In this document: in pieces, positions 8,218 through 14,951 of the stretch | Layout: each line of letters opens with the position of its first letter | How positions within the stretch are numbered: the stretch's first letter is position 1 | Assembly: GCA_051000755.1 (NCBI GenBank) | Contig: JBPCNZ010000063.1 | Location: forward strand, 1-44,834 | From: JALZAH01 sp051000755 | GTDB lineage: Bacteria; Actinomycetota; Acidimicrobiia; Acidimicrobiales; Palsa-688 | DNA length: 44,834 nt | Direction of reading: 5' to 3' | The notes under the pieces: generated by a model | Seen by the model: only the letters and a program-made list of their open reading frames with translations | The model's database searches: none | Told to the model about the DNA's origin: nothing | Made by a program: the position numbers and the translations under genes

Positions 8218-8420
8218 CCGCCCTCTTGGGGGTCGTGACGGAGGACCCGGCCCGGATCGGGCGCCCAGCCCCCACTTCCGACCTCGAAGGAGTCCGGGAC
8301 GGGTCGCTGAGTGGACCGCAGAAGGTGACCTGGACGCGTGTCGACGCTCCCGCCCGACGCCGAGCGCTCGTAGCAGCCCTGTTCGTCGTCGAGGACTCCG
8401 AGACGGGAGATGTGTCTTGA
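8064..8420 (+). CDS. Small hypothetical ORF coupled to the serine recombinase
   Basis: Open frame from a TTG at 8064, just inside the left end, to a TGA that overlaps the recombinase TTG start (TTGA), giving up to 118 residues. Third codon positions are strongly GC-biased through the last 60 codons, which supports translation. An alternative GTG at 8235 would give 61 residues. No family was recognised; a CPSTR...GPCRKWRDDA segment could be a degenerate metal-binding part. Position beside the integrase would suit a recombination directionality factor or another element-specific regulator, but this is only inference. Confidence 0.4.
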   Translation: MRTPKCPSTRGFAEPWTGRAGPCRKWRDDAIAAGPALTTWDPKGPWAGSPVAALLGVVTEDPARIGRPAPTSDLEGVRDGSLSGPQKVTWTRVDAPARRRALVAALFVVEDSETGDVS

Positions 8421-10099
8421 CGCCGGCCAGGGCTGCTGCTGTCTATGCCCGGGTCTCCACCAGCGAGCAGGTCGAGGGGACCAGCCTCCAGACCCAGTTG
8501 AGGGAGTGCAGGGCCTACGTCACCTCCCAAGACATGACCTTCGGTGGTGAGGAGGCGTACGTCGACGAGGGGGTCTCGGGCTCCCTCGGGTCCCGGCCGG
8601 CGCTCGACCGCCTCATGAACGCGGCGCGTGCCGGGGTCGTCGGCGTGGTCGTGGTCGCCAAGCTCGACCGCTTCGGGCGCAGCGTCGTCCACCTCTCGAA
8701 GCTGCTCGCCGACCTTGACGACCTTGGGGTGGCCTTCGTGTCCCTGGCCGAGCACGTCGATGGCACGACGCCCGCCGGGAGGCTCCAGCGGACCCTTCTG
8801 TCCGCCTTCGCCGAGTTCGAGCGGGACCGCATCCGTGAACGAACCCAGGACGGAGCTGACGCTGTGGCCCGCGACGGGTACTGGCCGTCCGGGGAACCGC
8901 CCTTCGGGCTCTGGACGGTCGCCGAAGGGCGGCGCCGCGCCGTGGTCGTCTCCGAGGACGAGGCTGCCGCCTTGCGCCACGCCGTGGAGTGCATCGTGGA
9001 CCGCGGCATGTCGACGTGGGACACCGCGGCGTCGATGAACGCCATGGGGATGCGCCCGCGCAAGGCGGCGTCGTGGACCGGGCACCGGCTGCGCGACGTC
9101 CTCCTGAACGCATCGGCGCTCTCCGGCACCTTCGTGTGGCGGGAGGGCCGGAAGGGCGAGACGGCGATCCCCGTGCCGCCCATCCTGACGGCCGAGCGCC
9201 ACGAAGCCCTGCGCGGGGCGCTGGCGCTCACGCGCAGGGCCACGACCTACCGCAAGCACTTCTACCTTCTCGGAGCGAGGATCGTCTCGCCGTGCGGCCA
9301 TCGCATGCACGGCTACACCAGCGACGGCGAGTTAGGGCCGTCGGCGCCCGTGTACCAGTGCAAGATGCGCTGGCCGAGCGTCCCGCGCGATCAACGATGC
9401 GGATGCCAGAGCCTCCGACGCGACATCATCGACACGGCGGTCTGGGCCGAGGTGATCCGGCTTCTCTCGGACCCCGGGGCGCTGATGAGCGGAGCGGCGG
9501 AGGCGATGGAGGTCGCTTCGGCCGGCCGAGGTGTCGGCTCCGAGGACCTGGCCGCCCTCGACAGGCGTATCGCGAGGCTGGAGCGATTGGCCGGCGAGGA
9601 GCTGGCCAAAGCACTCAGAGCCGGGGTCGACCCCGTGGTCGCCCAGTACGCCAGCTCGTCGCTGCACGAGGAACTGGGGGGACTTCGAGAACACCGACGG
9701 AAGCTGGTCGGCTGGCTCCAGGTGAACTCGGAGCGTGCTGGCCGAGCGGAGCGCCTGTGGGAGCTGGCCAACCGGGCGGCGCAGATACTCGCCGATCCCA
9801 CGGACGAGACGAAGCGGGCCATCGTCGAGGCGCTCGACATCCAGGTCACCCTCGCCGGGTTTACGGACTGCCCGGCGTGCAAGGGGGAGCGCTACGTCCC
9901 GGTCCACTACGACGCTGCGCGCCCGCACGGCGCGCCCCGCCGCACGGCTTGCTCGGTATGCAGGCGCACTGGACGCACCCCGATCTGGTCGATGACCGGT
10001 GAGGTGCCCAACGAGCTGCCGACCAGTGCGTCGATGCCGACCGGCCACCCCGAACCTGGCTGGCCGTTCCGCGTCGTCCACGGAGCCGCCGGGGCCTGA
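8417..10099 (+). CDS. Large serine recombinase (element integrase)
   Basis: Site-specific recombinase that cuts and rejoins attP and attB through a phosphoserine link. The 560-residue protein has the resolvase catalytic domain with YARVSTSEQ (nucleophile Ser14), VVAKLDRFGRS and AFAEFERDRIRERT. Then come the recombinase domain (GYWPSGEPPFGL to LNASALSGTFVWR), a zinc-ribbon region (about residues 295-335) and a coiled-coil segment (DLAALDRRIARLERL). Unusually the C-terminus carries two further CxxC pairs (CPAC and CSVC, about residues 487-516). GGGAG at 8405-8409 gives good spacing to the TTG at 8417. Its location just inside attL marks it as the element's integrase. Confidence 0.95.
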   Translation: MTPARAAAVYARVSTSEQVEGTSLQTQLRECRAYVTSQDMTFGGEEAYVDEGVSGSLGSRPALDRLMNAARAGVVGVVVVAKLDRFGRSVVHLSKLLADLDDLGVAFVSLAEHVDGTTPAGRLQRTLLSAFAEFERDRIRERTQDGADAVARDGYWPSGEPPFGLWTVAEGRRRAVVVSEDEAAALRHAVECIVDRGMSTWDTAASMNAMGMRPRKAASWTGHRLRDVLLNASALSGTFVWREGRKGETAIPVPPILTAERHEALRGALALTRRATTYRKHFYLLGARIVSPCGHRMHGYTSDGELGPSAPVYQCKMRWPSVPRDQRCGCQSLRRDIIDTAVWAEVIRLLSDPGALMSGAAEAMEVASAGRGVGSEDLAALDRRIARLERLAGEELAKALRAGVDPVVAQYASSSLHEELGGLREHRRKLVGWLQVNSERAGRAERLWELANRAAQILADPTDETKRAIVEALDIQVTLAGFTDCPACKGERYVPVHYDAARPHGAPRRTACSVCRRTGRTPIWSMTGEVPNELPTSASMPTGHPEPGWPFRVVHGAAGA

Positions 10100-10118
10100 C
10101 CCTGGGAGTCGCTCTGGA

Positions 10119-10140
10119 AGCCGCCAGCATCCCGGCGGCT
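10119..10140. terminator. Hairpin between convergent integrase and whiB genes
   Basis: Perfect 7-bp stem AGCCGCC / GGCGGCT with an 8-nt loop, without a T-run, centred between the integrase stop (10099) and the whiB stop (10169). It could end transcription from both sides. Confidence 0.5.
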
Positions 10141-10168
10141 CAGCGCCATCGGTCGCTCACGACGCCGG

Positions 10169-10462
10169 TCAGGCCGCCGGCTGCTGAGCGACTCTGCGTT
10201 GGCGACGAATCCTGGACCGCTCCCGCTCGGTGGTCCCGCTCCAGATGCCTTTGATGTCGGGGGATGCGATGGCGAACTCCAGGCACTCGGAGCGCGCTGG
10301 GCAGGATTTGCAGACGGCCTTGGCGTCGTTCATGACCTCGCCTCGGCGCTCAGGAAAGAACAGGTCGGGTCCCAGCCCCCGGCAGGCGGCCCGGGCGTGC
10401 CAGGCGGGGGCTGGGACGGAGGGAAGCTCGTAGCCGTCAGAAGCCCCTCTCCAGCCACCCAG
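10169..10462 (-). CDS. WhiB-family iron-sulfur transcription factor (no standard start codon)
   Basis: WhiB-like proteins are actinobacterial [4Fe-4S] regulators that act with sigma factor region 4. The domain is complete: Cys27 in RAACRGLGPDLFFPERR, then Cys51 and Cys54 in CKSC and Cys60 in SEC, i.e. C-x23-C-x2-C-x5-C. It is followed by GIWSGTTERERSRIRR, the turn and basic tail. Upstream of the first Cys the frame stays open for only about 38 codons, with no ATG, GTG or TTG before a TGA. A CTG at 10462 is the only near-start. The gene may use CTG or may have lost its N-terminus. WhiB genes are common on actinophages and islands, where they can modulate host genes. Confidence 0.8.
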   Translation of the reverse strand: MGGWRGASDGYELPSVPAPAWHARAACRGLGPDLFFPERRGEVMNDAKAVCKSCPARSECLEFAIASPDIKGIWSGTTERERSRIRRQRRVAQQPAA

Positions 10463-10470
10463 AACTCTTA

Positions 10471-10809
10471 GTGATCCGAGTCGCCCCGGCCGTCGAGGTC
10501 AACGAGCCAGAGCGCCGGTTCCGTGGCTACCACCGAGCGTTGTGGGACTGCCCGGACACCTCCGCAGGACGGGTAGCGATAGACCGTTACTGGACGATCC
10601 GGGAGCCACCCATCACGTCGCTGGTCGTCTACACGCTCGCGTCATTCATCGTCGTCACCGGTCGTCTCCAAGACGCTCAACAGAACGACAACCGGCAGTG
10701 GACCCTCAAGTTCGACATCGACGATCCCGAGGCCGTGGCCCTGCGAGGTCACCGTCTAGCTACCGGCGGCGGAGGAACCATCGCTCTCGTCCCAGCCAAA
10801 CGCCGGTAA
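10471..10809 (+). CDS. Hypothetical protein
   Basis: Open frame of 112 codons from GTG, divergent from whiB. It has GC-rich third positions and a balanced amino-acid composition (WTIREPPITSLVVYTLASFI, WTLKFDIDDPEAVAL). No family was recognised. One moderately hydrophobic stretch (about residues 49-63) is not convincing as a membrane helix. It starts only 8 bp from the candidate whiB start. Confidence 0.45.
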   Translation: MIRVAPAVEVNEPERRFRGYHRALWDCPDTSAGRVAIDRYWTIREPPITSLVVYTLASFIVVTGRLQDAQQNDNRQWTLKFDIDDPEAVALRGHRLATGGGGTIALVPAKRR

Positions 10810-10977
10810 TCGCCTCGGGAAAAGGCTGGTCAGGCGGCCGCCCAATGGCCGCTCAAGATCAGCCAGCTAGCTGGTCTGCGGCTACTGAGCGCTCGAAGAT
10901 GGTGTCGGTCGGTTCAGCGTCCCCTACGAGGACGGTCCCGGTCCGCAGGAGTGCCTGACAGCTCGGCGACGAGGCCG

Positions 10978-11460
10978 TCAGGACCTGGAGAGCGAGGTGG
11001 TGGCACGCGTCGCACGCCGCTTCGTTGCTGGAGCTGCCGCCTTGCGCTCCGTGCGGCCCCTTGAGGCCACCACCGAGTTCGCCACCGGGGCTTTGGCCGC
11101 TCTGGCCGGAGCTGTCACCTTCGGGGTGGCCGACTTGCTCGCACCACTCGATGGTGCCACTCTCGCCAGCTTCGCCGCTGGGGCCTCACCATTGACGACC
11201 TTGCGAAGCGTGCTTCCGGGGGTGACTCGGACACCTTTGCTGGCCTTGATCCGGATGGGTTCACCGGTCGCCGGGTTGCGACCCTTCCGGGCTTTGCGAT
11301 CCGTCCGCTCGAACGCAGCGAAGCCGGTGAGCATCACCTTCTCGCCCTTCTTGACGGTGGCGCCGATCACGTCCTCCATGCCTTCGAGCACCTGCGAGAC
11401 AGTCTTCTGCTCGACCGAAGTGTGGCGGGCAAGAGCGGCGACGAACTCGGCTTTGTTCAT
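10978..11460 (-). CDS. HU-family DNA-binding protein with basic C-terminal tail
   Basis: Histone-like protein that bends DNA and shapes nucleoid or recombination complexes. Residues 1-90 are a full HU/IHF fold: MNKAEFVAALARHTSVEQKT, the GFAAFERTDRKARKGRNPATG arm tip and FKxxKxLR-like VTPGSTLRKVVN. Residues 91-160 are a Lys/Arg/Ala/Ser/Thr-rich tail resembling the PAKKA-type tails of mycobacterial HupB/Hlp. An AAGGAG lies about 9 nt before the ATG at 11460. As cargo of a mobile element it may act as an accessory architectural protein for integration, or as a silencer; both are inference. Confidence 0.92.
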   Translation of the reverse strand: MNKAEFVAALARHTSVEQKTVSQVLEGMEDVIGATVKKGEKVMLTGFAAFERTDRKARKGRNPATGEPIRIKASKGVRVTPGSTLRKVVNGEAPAAKLARVAPSSGASKSATPKVTAPARAAKAPVANSVVASRGRTERKAAAPATKRRATRATTSLSRS

Positions 11461-11572
11461 TGGGTCTGTCTCCTTGTCGACGGAACTCCCAATGATGCCG
11501 CAAGATGCACCGAACGGCCTCGCTGATGCCGTGATTCTCTAGGACTGCGACCCGGGATCGGCGAGATGTTGA

Positions 11573-12028
11573 ATGCTCAGAAGTCGGGCCGCCCTCTTTG
11601 TAGACGTGATCCGCTCACTTCCCAACAGCTCCCGTCGCCACCCGACACCCACCGCACCGCCAGGCCCACCGCCACCGGGGTGGGCGTTCCACGTCTTCGG
11701 CCAGGCCGCTCCGCAGGGCAGCAAGTCTCCGAAGGGGCGGACGGCGGCCGGTCACGCCGTCATGGTCGAGTCGTCCAAGCGGGTGAAGCCCTGGCGCCAG
11801 GCGGTCACCGCAGCCGGCTTCGGGGCTGGGCCCTGCCTGGACGGCCCACTGGCGGTGGCCATGGTCTTCACCGTCCCCCGCCCGAAGGCGGCCAGGAAAG
11901 TCGACCGCATCCCACATCGGATGCCCGATGTGAGCAAGTTGGCCCGCGCCGGGCGGCAATCACCAACTTCCTCAACGTGGCAGAGAAGCAGGATGCGGGA
12001 TCGAGGACGGCCTTCAACAACGAGGTGA
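11573..12028 (+). pseudogene. RusA-like Holliday junction resolvase, 3' part lost
   Basis: Residues about 38-128 match phage RusA endonucleases: FHVFGQAAPQGSKSPKGR, an SSKRVKPWRQAV segment, GPLAVAMVFTVPRPKA and HRMPDVSKLARA, which corresponds to the PDxDNLxKA element with one catalytic Asp. Family members continue into LDALTG and a second catalytic Asp pair. Here the match stops at about 11955 and the frame runs on through unrelated sequence to a stop at 12028. The same point is where the LGFP reading frame begins to look like protein, indicating a deletion junction. The product should be inactive. Typical of phage replication modules. Confidence 0.7.
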
Positions 12029-13230
12029 ACAGCAACGGGCTGGTGACACAGGCAGACCTCAATGCCGCCTGGTACGCCCCGCCGCCTCCGCCGCCGCCCT
12101 CCGGGATTCCGGCCTACTACGCTCAGCAAGGCGGAGCCTCTGGCTGGCTCGGCGCCCCCACTGACACGGCGTTCATATCAGGTCCCGGAGTGGAGCAGGA
12201 CTTTGCCGGTGGGGACGTGTACTGGTCTCAGTCCACCGGCGCTCACTCGGTTCGCGGAGCCATCCTCGGCCACTACCGGTCCCTTGGTGGACCGAGCGGA
12301 TTCCTGGGGCTCCCCCTTATAGACGAGACCCCTACCGCTGACGGGGTGGGCAGGTACAGCGCATTCTCCGGGGGGAACATCTATTGGTCCCCAAGAACGG
12401 GTCCTTGGTCAGTGCACGGAGCCATCCTCGGCAGTTACATCGGTGATGGTGGACCAACCGGGGTGCTCGGGTATCCGACCAATGATGAGACGGGTCTTGG
12501 TGGGAGCAACGGCCGCTACAACTACTTCGCCAACGACGGCATCATCATGTGGACCACGGCCACCGGAGCGTGGTCCGTTCACGGTGCCGTCCTCAACCAC
12601 TACCAGGCTCTCGGAGGTCCCTACGGCTTCCTCGGCTTTCCAACATCCAACGAGACCAGCACAGGTGACGCTACAGGCCGGTACAACACCTTCCAGGGTG
12701 GCAACGCCTACTGGTCGCCATCCAGCGGAGCCCGGTCCATCCACGGCGCCATCCTCGGCGACTACCTGGCCAACGGCGGGCCGACCGGGGTGCTCGGTTA
12801 CCCGACAACCGATGAGACAGGGCTGGCCGGTACCAATGGTCGGTACAACTACTTCTCCAACGACGGCATCATCATGTGGAGCCCGGCCACCGGGTCGGCC
12901 TATGTGACGGGTCCCATCCTCAACCACTACCAGGCTCTCGGAGGTCCCTACGGCTTCCTCGGCTTCCCGACCTCCAACCAGATCGAGACTCCCGATAAGA
13001 CGGGAGCCGCCAACTACTTCCAGGGCGGCATGGTCTACTCGTCAGTGGCGGGAGCCTGGTCCATCCACGGTGCCATCCTCGGCACGTGGCAGTCCATCGG
13101 TTGGGAGTCAAGCCCCCTCGGCTACCCCACCGGTGACGAATACGCCATCGCCGGAGGAACCGAGGAGAACTTCCAGCACGGCTACATCACCTGGAGCGCT
13201 GTCACAGACATCACACACGTCTTCGGGTAG
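11977..13230 (+). CDS. LGFP-repeat protein (N-terminus missing or uncertain)
   Basis: LGFP repeats occur in actinobacterial cell-wall-associated proteins and hydrolases. After a short N-terminal stretch and a PPPPPPP linker there are seven units of about 54 residues, each with LGxxxxxGGPxGxLGxPTxxE, a YxxFxGGxIYWS block and xxVHGAI. The frame stays open back to 11566, but upstream of about 11955 it only shadows rusA. The first plausible start is GTG 11977, which lacks a ribosome-binding site. There is no signal peptide, unlike most relatives. The most likely explanation is a deletion that fused a truncated rusA to a 5'-truncated LGFP gene, so expression is doubtful. Confidence 0.75.
   Translation: MAEKQDAGSRTAFNNEVNSNGLVTQADLNAAWYAPPPPPPPSGIPAYYAQQGGASGWLGAPTDTAFISGPGVEQDFAGGDVYWSQSTGAHSVRGAILGHYRSLGGPSGFLGLPLIDETPTADGVGRYSAFSGGNIYWSPRTGPWSVHGAILGSYIGDGGPTGVLGYPTNDETGLGGSNGRYNYFANDGIIMWTTATGAWSVHGAVLNHYQALGGPYGFLGFPTSNETSTGDATGRYNTFQGGNAYWSPSSGARSIHGAILGDYLANGGPTGVLGYPTTDETGLAGTNGRYNYFSNDGIIMWSPATGSAYVTGPILNHYQALGGPYGFLGFPTSNQIETPDKTGAANYFQGGMVYSSVAGAWSIHGAILGTWQSIGWESSPLGYPTGDEYAIAGGTEENFQHGYITWSAVTDITHVFG
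12427..13074 (+). repeat. 324-bp tandem duplication inside the LGFP gene
   Basis: LGFP units 3-4 (from 12427) and 5-6 (from 12751) are spaced exactly 324 bp and remain highly similar at DNA level; for example, the stretch around 12593-12640 recurs at 12917-12964 with few changes. This is a recent two-unit duplication. Confidence 0.8.
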
Positions 13231-13342
13231 GCAGACCTGCTCGGCGCCGGCGGGGCTTGTTCGCCTTCGGGCCCGGGGCGACCTACTACGGAGGGGTGAG
13301 CTAACCGGCCTGCTGGGCGTGATCGGGCGGGTCGAGCGGGCC

Positions 13343-13373
13343 GGCCGCCCTCTTGATGAGCATGGCAACCACC
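13343..13373 (+). repeat. Leader repeat copy A (upstream of exonuclease gene)
   Basis: A 31-bp segment that matches 14921-14951 at 27 of 31 positions and in both cases runs across the start codon (ATGGCxACCACC). In each copy a second in-frame start-like codon (TTG) sits 9 nt before the ATG. Shared leader or regulatory sequence of two cargo genes is likely. Confidence 0.6.
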
Positions 13374-14036
13374 TACCGAGAAAACCAGGAGCCGTCCGTG
13401 GCCAGCGAAGCGCCCGTGCCAACCGAGCCGCCCGCCTACAGCACCGACGAGATGTGGTCCGAGCCGCTAACACCTCTCTACGCCCTCGACATCGAGACCA
13501 CCGGCCTGGAGTGGCCGACCTCCCGGATCACCACCGTCGCCCTCTACAGCCCCTCGGTATCGCTCGTCATCGAGGACGCTGACGAGGCTCGGCTGATCCG
13601 TCGCCTGGCCGAGCACCTGGGGGACCTGGCGGCCGGGACGATCTGTACCTGGAACGGGGCCGTCTTCGACGGGCCGTTCCTCGCCCGCAGAACCACGGTG
13701 CTGGGCCTGGGGCAGTGGTTCGAGCTGGCCCCGGACCCGTCTATCGTCCCGAAGTACGAGCCGCAGCCGGGCTTCGCCCCGATCGGCCACCACCCCGCGT
13801 TCCCGGCTGCCGGCCACCTGGTCCACCGCCACCTCGACGTGGCCTACCGGTGGCGGGGCTGGGCGGCGGCGAATGATGTCCGCTGGTCGCTCAAGCCGGT
13901 GGCACGAGCGAATGGGATCGACGTGATCGAGGTGGACCGCGAGCACATGGAGGCCCTCAGTGCCGCCGAGCGGATGGCCTACAACCTCTCGGACGTGGTG
14001 GCCACCTACCGGCTGGCTGGCGGGCCCATGGCCTAG
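13362..14036 (+). CDS. DEDD-type 3'-5' exonuclease / RNase H-like protein
   Basis: Predicted 3'-5' exonuclease acting on DNA or RNA ends. It has exo I LYALDIETTGLEW (Asp and Glu metal ligands), exo II CTWNGAVFDGPFLARR with the Asp, and exo III MAYNLSDVVATYRLA, where a Tyr four residues before the Asp suggests the DEDDy subclass. 224 residues, a single exonuclease domain after a Pro/Glu-rich leader. ATG 13362 is preferred over TTG 13353 because the same ATGGCxACC context starts the gene at 14940. Similar stand-alone exonucleases are found in actinophage replication or recombination modules. It ends 23 bp before the convergent toxin gene. Confidence 0.8.
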   Translation: MATTYRENQEPSVASEAPVPTEPPAYSTDEMWSEPLTPLYALDIETTGLEWPTSRITTVALYSPSVSLVIEDADEARLIRRLAEHLGDLAAGTICTWNGAVFDGPFLARRTTVLGLGQWFELAPDPSIVPKYEPQPGFAPIGHHPAFPAAGHLVHRHLDVAYRWRGWAAANDVRWSLKPVARANGIDVIEVDREHMEALSAAERMAYNLSDVVATYRLAGGPMA

Positions 14037-14059
14037 GGCGCCGCTGGTCCCGGAGAGCT

Positions 14060-14566
14060 TCAGTGCAGGTCGTCGTCGAGCAGGGCCATGGCAGCGTCGA
14101 GGCGCAGGAACATCCGCCCCGCCGAGTCCCCCGGCACCTCCTTGAACCCGAACTTCTTGTAGAAGGCCCTGGCGGCTTCGTCGATGGGATCAACGGAGAT
14201 GAACCGGGCGGCGACGTGGGCTCCCGCTTGCGCCGCGCTCCGGATGGCGTCGATCATCAGGTCACGCCCGATGCCCTGCCCGTGGTGGCCTCCGTTGACG
14301 GCGAGCCGTCCCAGCAGGACCATGCCGATGTCGTAATCCGGCAAGCCGCGGCGGTACTTCCCGGGGAGCGCCTCGCTCTTCACGCCCCCCATGGTTAGCG
14401 AGTAGTAGCCGATTACCTCATCGCCGTCGTCCACGAGGACGAAGGTTCGCGAGAGGTTCCGCTCCTGGTTCTGGAGGGCGAAGCTGCGTAGCCAGGTGTC
14501 GAGCGCCTTGTTGCCGCACGAGAACTGCTCCAGGTCGTGATGAGCGCCGAGGCGCTCGACGCGCAT
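14060..14566 (-). CDS. GNAT-family toxin (TacT-like)
   Basis: TacT-type toxins acetylate the amino group of aminoacyl-tRNA and block translation. The 168-residue product has the family N-terminus MRVERLGAHHDLEQFSCGN followed by ALDTWLRSFALQNQ, VIGYYSLTMGGV, the acetyl-CoA loop HHGQGIGRDLM, and FYKKFGF with the catalytic Tyr. The start overlaps the stop of the antitoxin gene by one base (TGATG). Operon partner and motifs agree, so this is a class-typical pair. The substrate tRNA cannot be told from sequence. Confidence 0.92.
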   Translation of the reverse strand: MRVERLGAHHDLEQFSCGNKALDTWLRSFALQNQERNLSRTFVLVDDGDEVIGYYSLTMGGVKSEALPGKYRRGLPDYDIGMVLLGRLAVNGGHHGQGIGRDLMIDAIRSAAQAGAHVAARFISVDPIDEAARAFYKKFGFKEVPGDSAGRMFLRLDAAMALLDDDLH

Positions 14567-14841
14567 CAGCCGGCGCGCTTGATACGCCGAGCCTTGCGGG
14601 CCTGCTCCATAAGCCCCGACGGTCGAACCGGCGGCTCGTCGAGCGCTTCGAGGAACCTCGCGTACGCAGCCTCGTTCAGCTCGATGACGCGGTGGTTGCG
14701 GACGATCTGCTCGGCGTCGGGGAGGGCACGGTCCAGCAAGAACTCGGTCACGGACAGGCCGGAGATGCCCGCTGCCTCCACAATCAGGTCCTCGTCGTGC
14801 CTCGACAAGCGCACCTCTCGGCGTCGGTCCTTCAAGGCCAT
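14566..14841 (-). CDS. DUF1778 antitoxin (TacA-like)
   Basis: Ribbon-helix-helix antitoxin that neutralises the GNAT toxin and represses the operon. The 91 residues begin MALKDRRREVRLSRHDEDLI, the RHH strand and helix, with SGLSVTEFLLDRAL, and end in a charged toxin-binding tail. AAGGAG sits about 8 nt before the ATG at 14841. Directly upstream is a palindromic operator candidate (14855-14872). Confidence 0.92.
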   Translation of the reverse strand: MALKDRRREVRLSRHDEDLIVEAAGISGLSVTEFLLDRALPDAEQIVRNHRVIELNEAAYARFLEALDEPPVRPSGLMEQARKARRIKRAG

Positions 14842-14854
14842 GGTTCTCTCCTTT

Positions 14855-14872
14855 CGTACGTACCAATGTACG
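14855..14872. promoter_or_regulatory. Palindromic operator candidate of the toxin-antitoxin operon
   Basis: Perfect inverted repeat CGTAC-CAAT-GTACG (14859-14872) plus an overlapping third CGTAC half-site at 14855-14859, forming CGTACGTAC. It lies 14-31 nt before the antitoxin start, where RHH antitoxins typically bind. Confidence 0.65.
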
Positions 14873-14920
14873 GGCTGCCAGGACGGGTCGTCAAGGCTGC
14901 CAGTGCGGGACGGCCAGGGC

Positions 14921-14951
14921 GGCCGTCCTCTTGGTGGGCATGGCCACCACC
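14921..14951 (+). repeat. Leader repeat copy B (upstream of Cys-rich/OB protein gene)
   Basis: Second copy of the 31-bp leader seen at 13343-13373 (27 of 31 identical), again crossing an ATGGCCACCACC start. Confidence 0.6.

Noticed and set aside
10844..10957. 37-codon ORF (MAAQDQPASWSAATERSKMV) between the hypothetical gene and HU
   Set aside because: Too short, no ribosome-binding site and no family; 10810-10977 is treated as non-coding.
11566..11955. N-terminal 130 residues of the LGFP open frame as a real domain
   Set aside because: This stretch is rusA read in another frame; rusA has the recognisable motifs.
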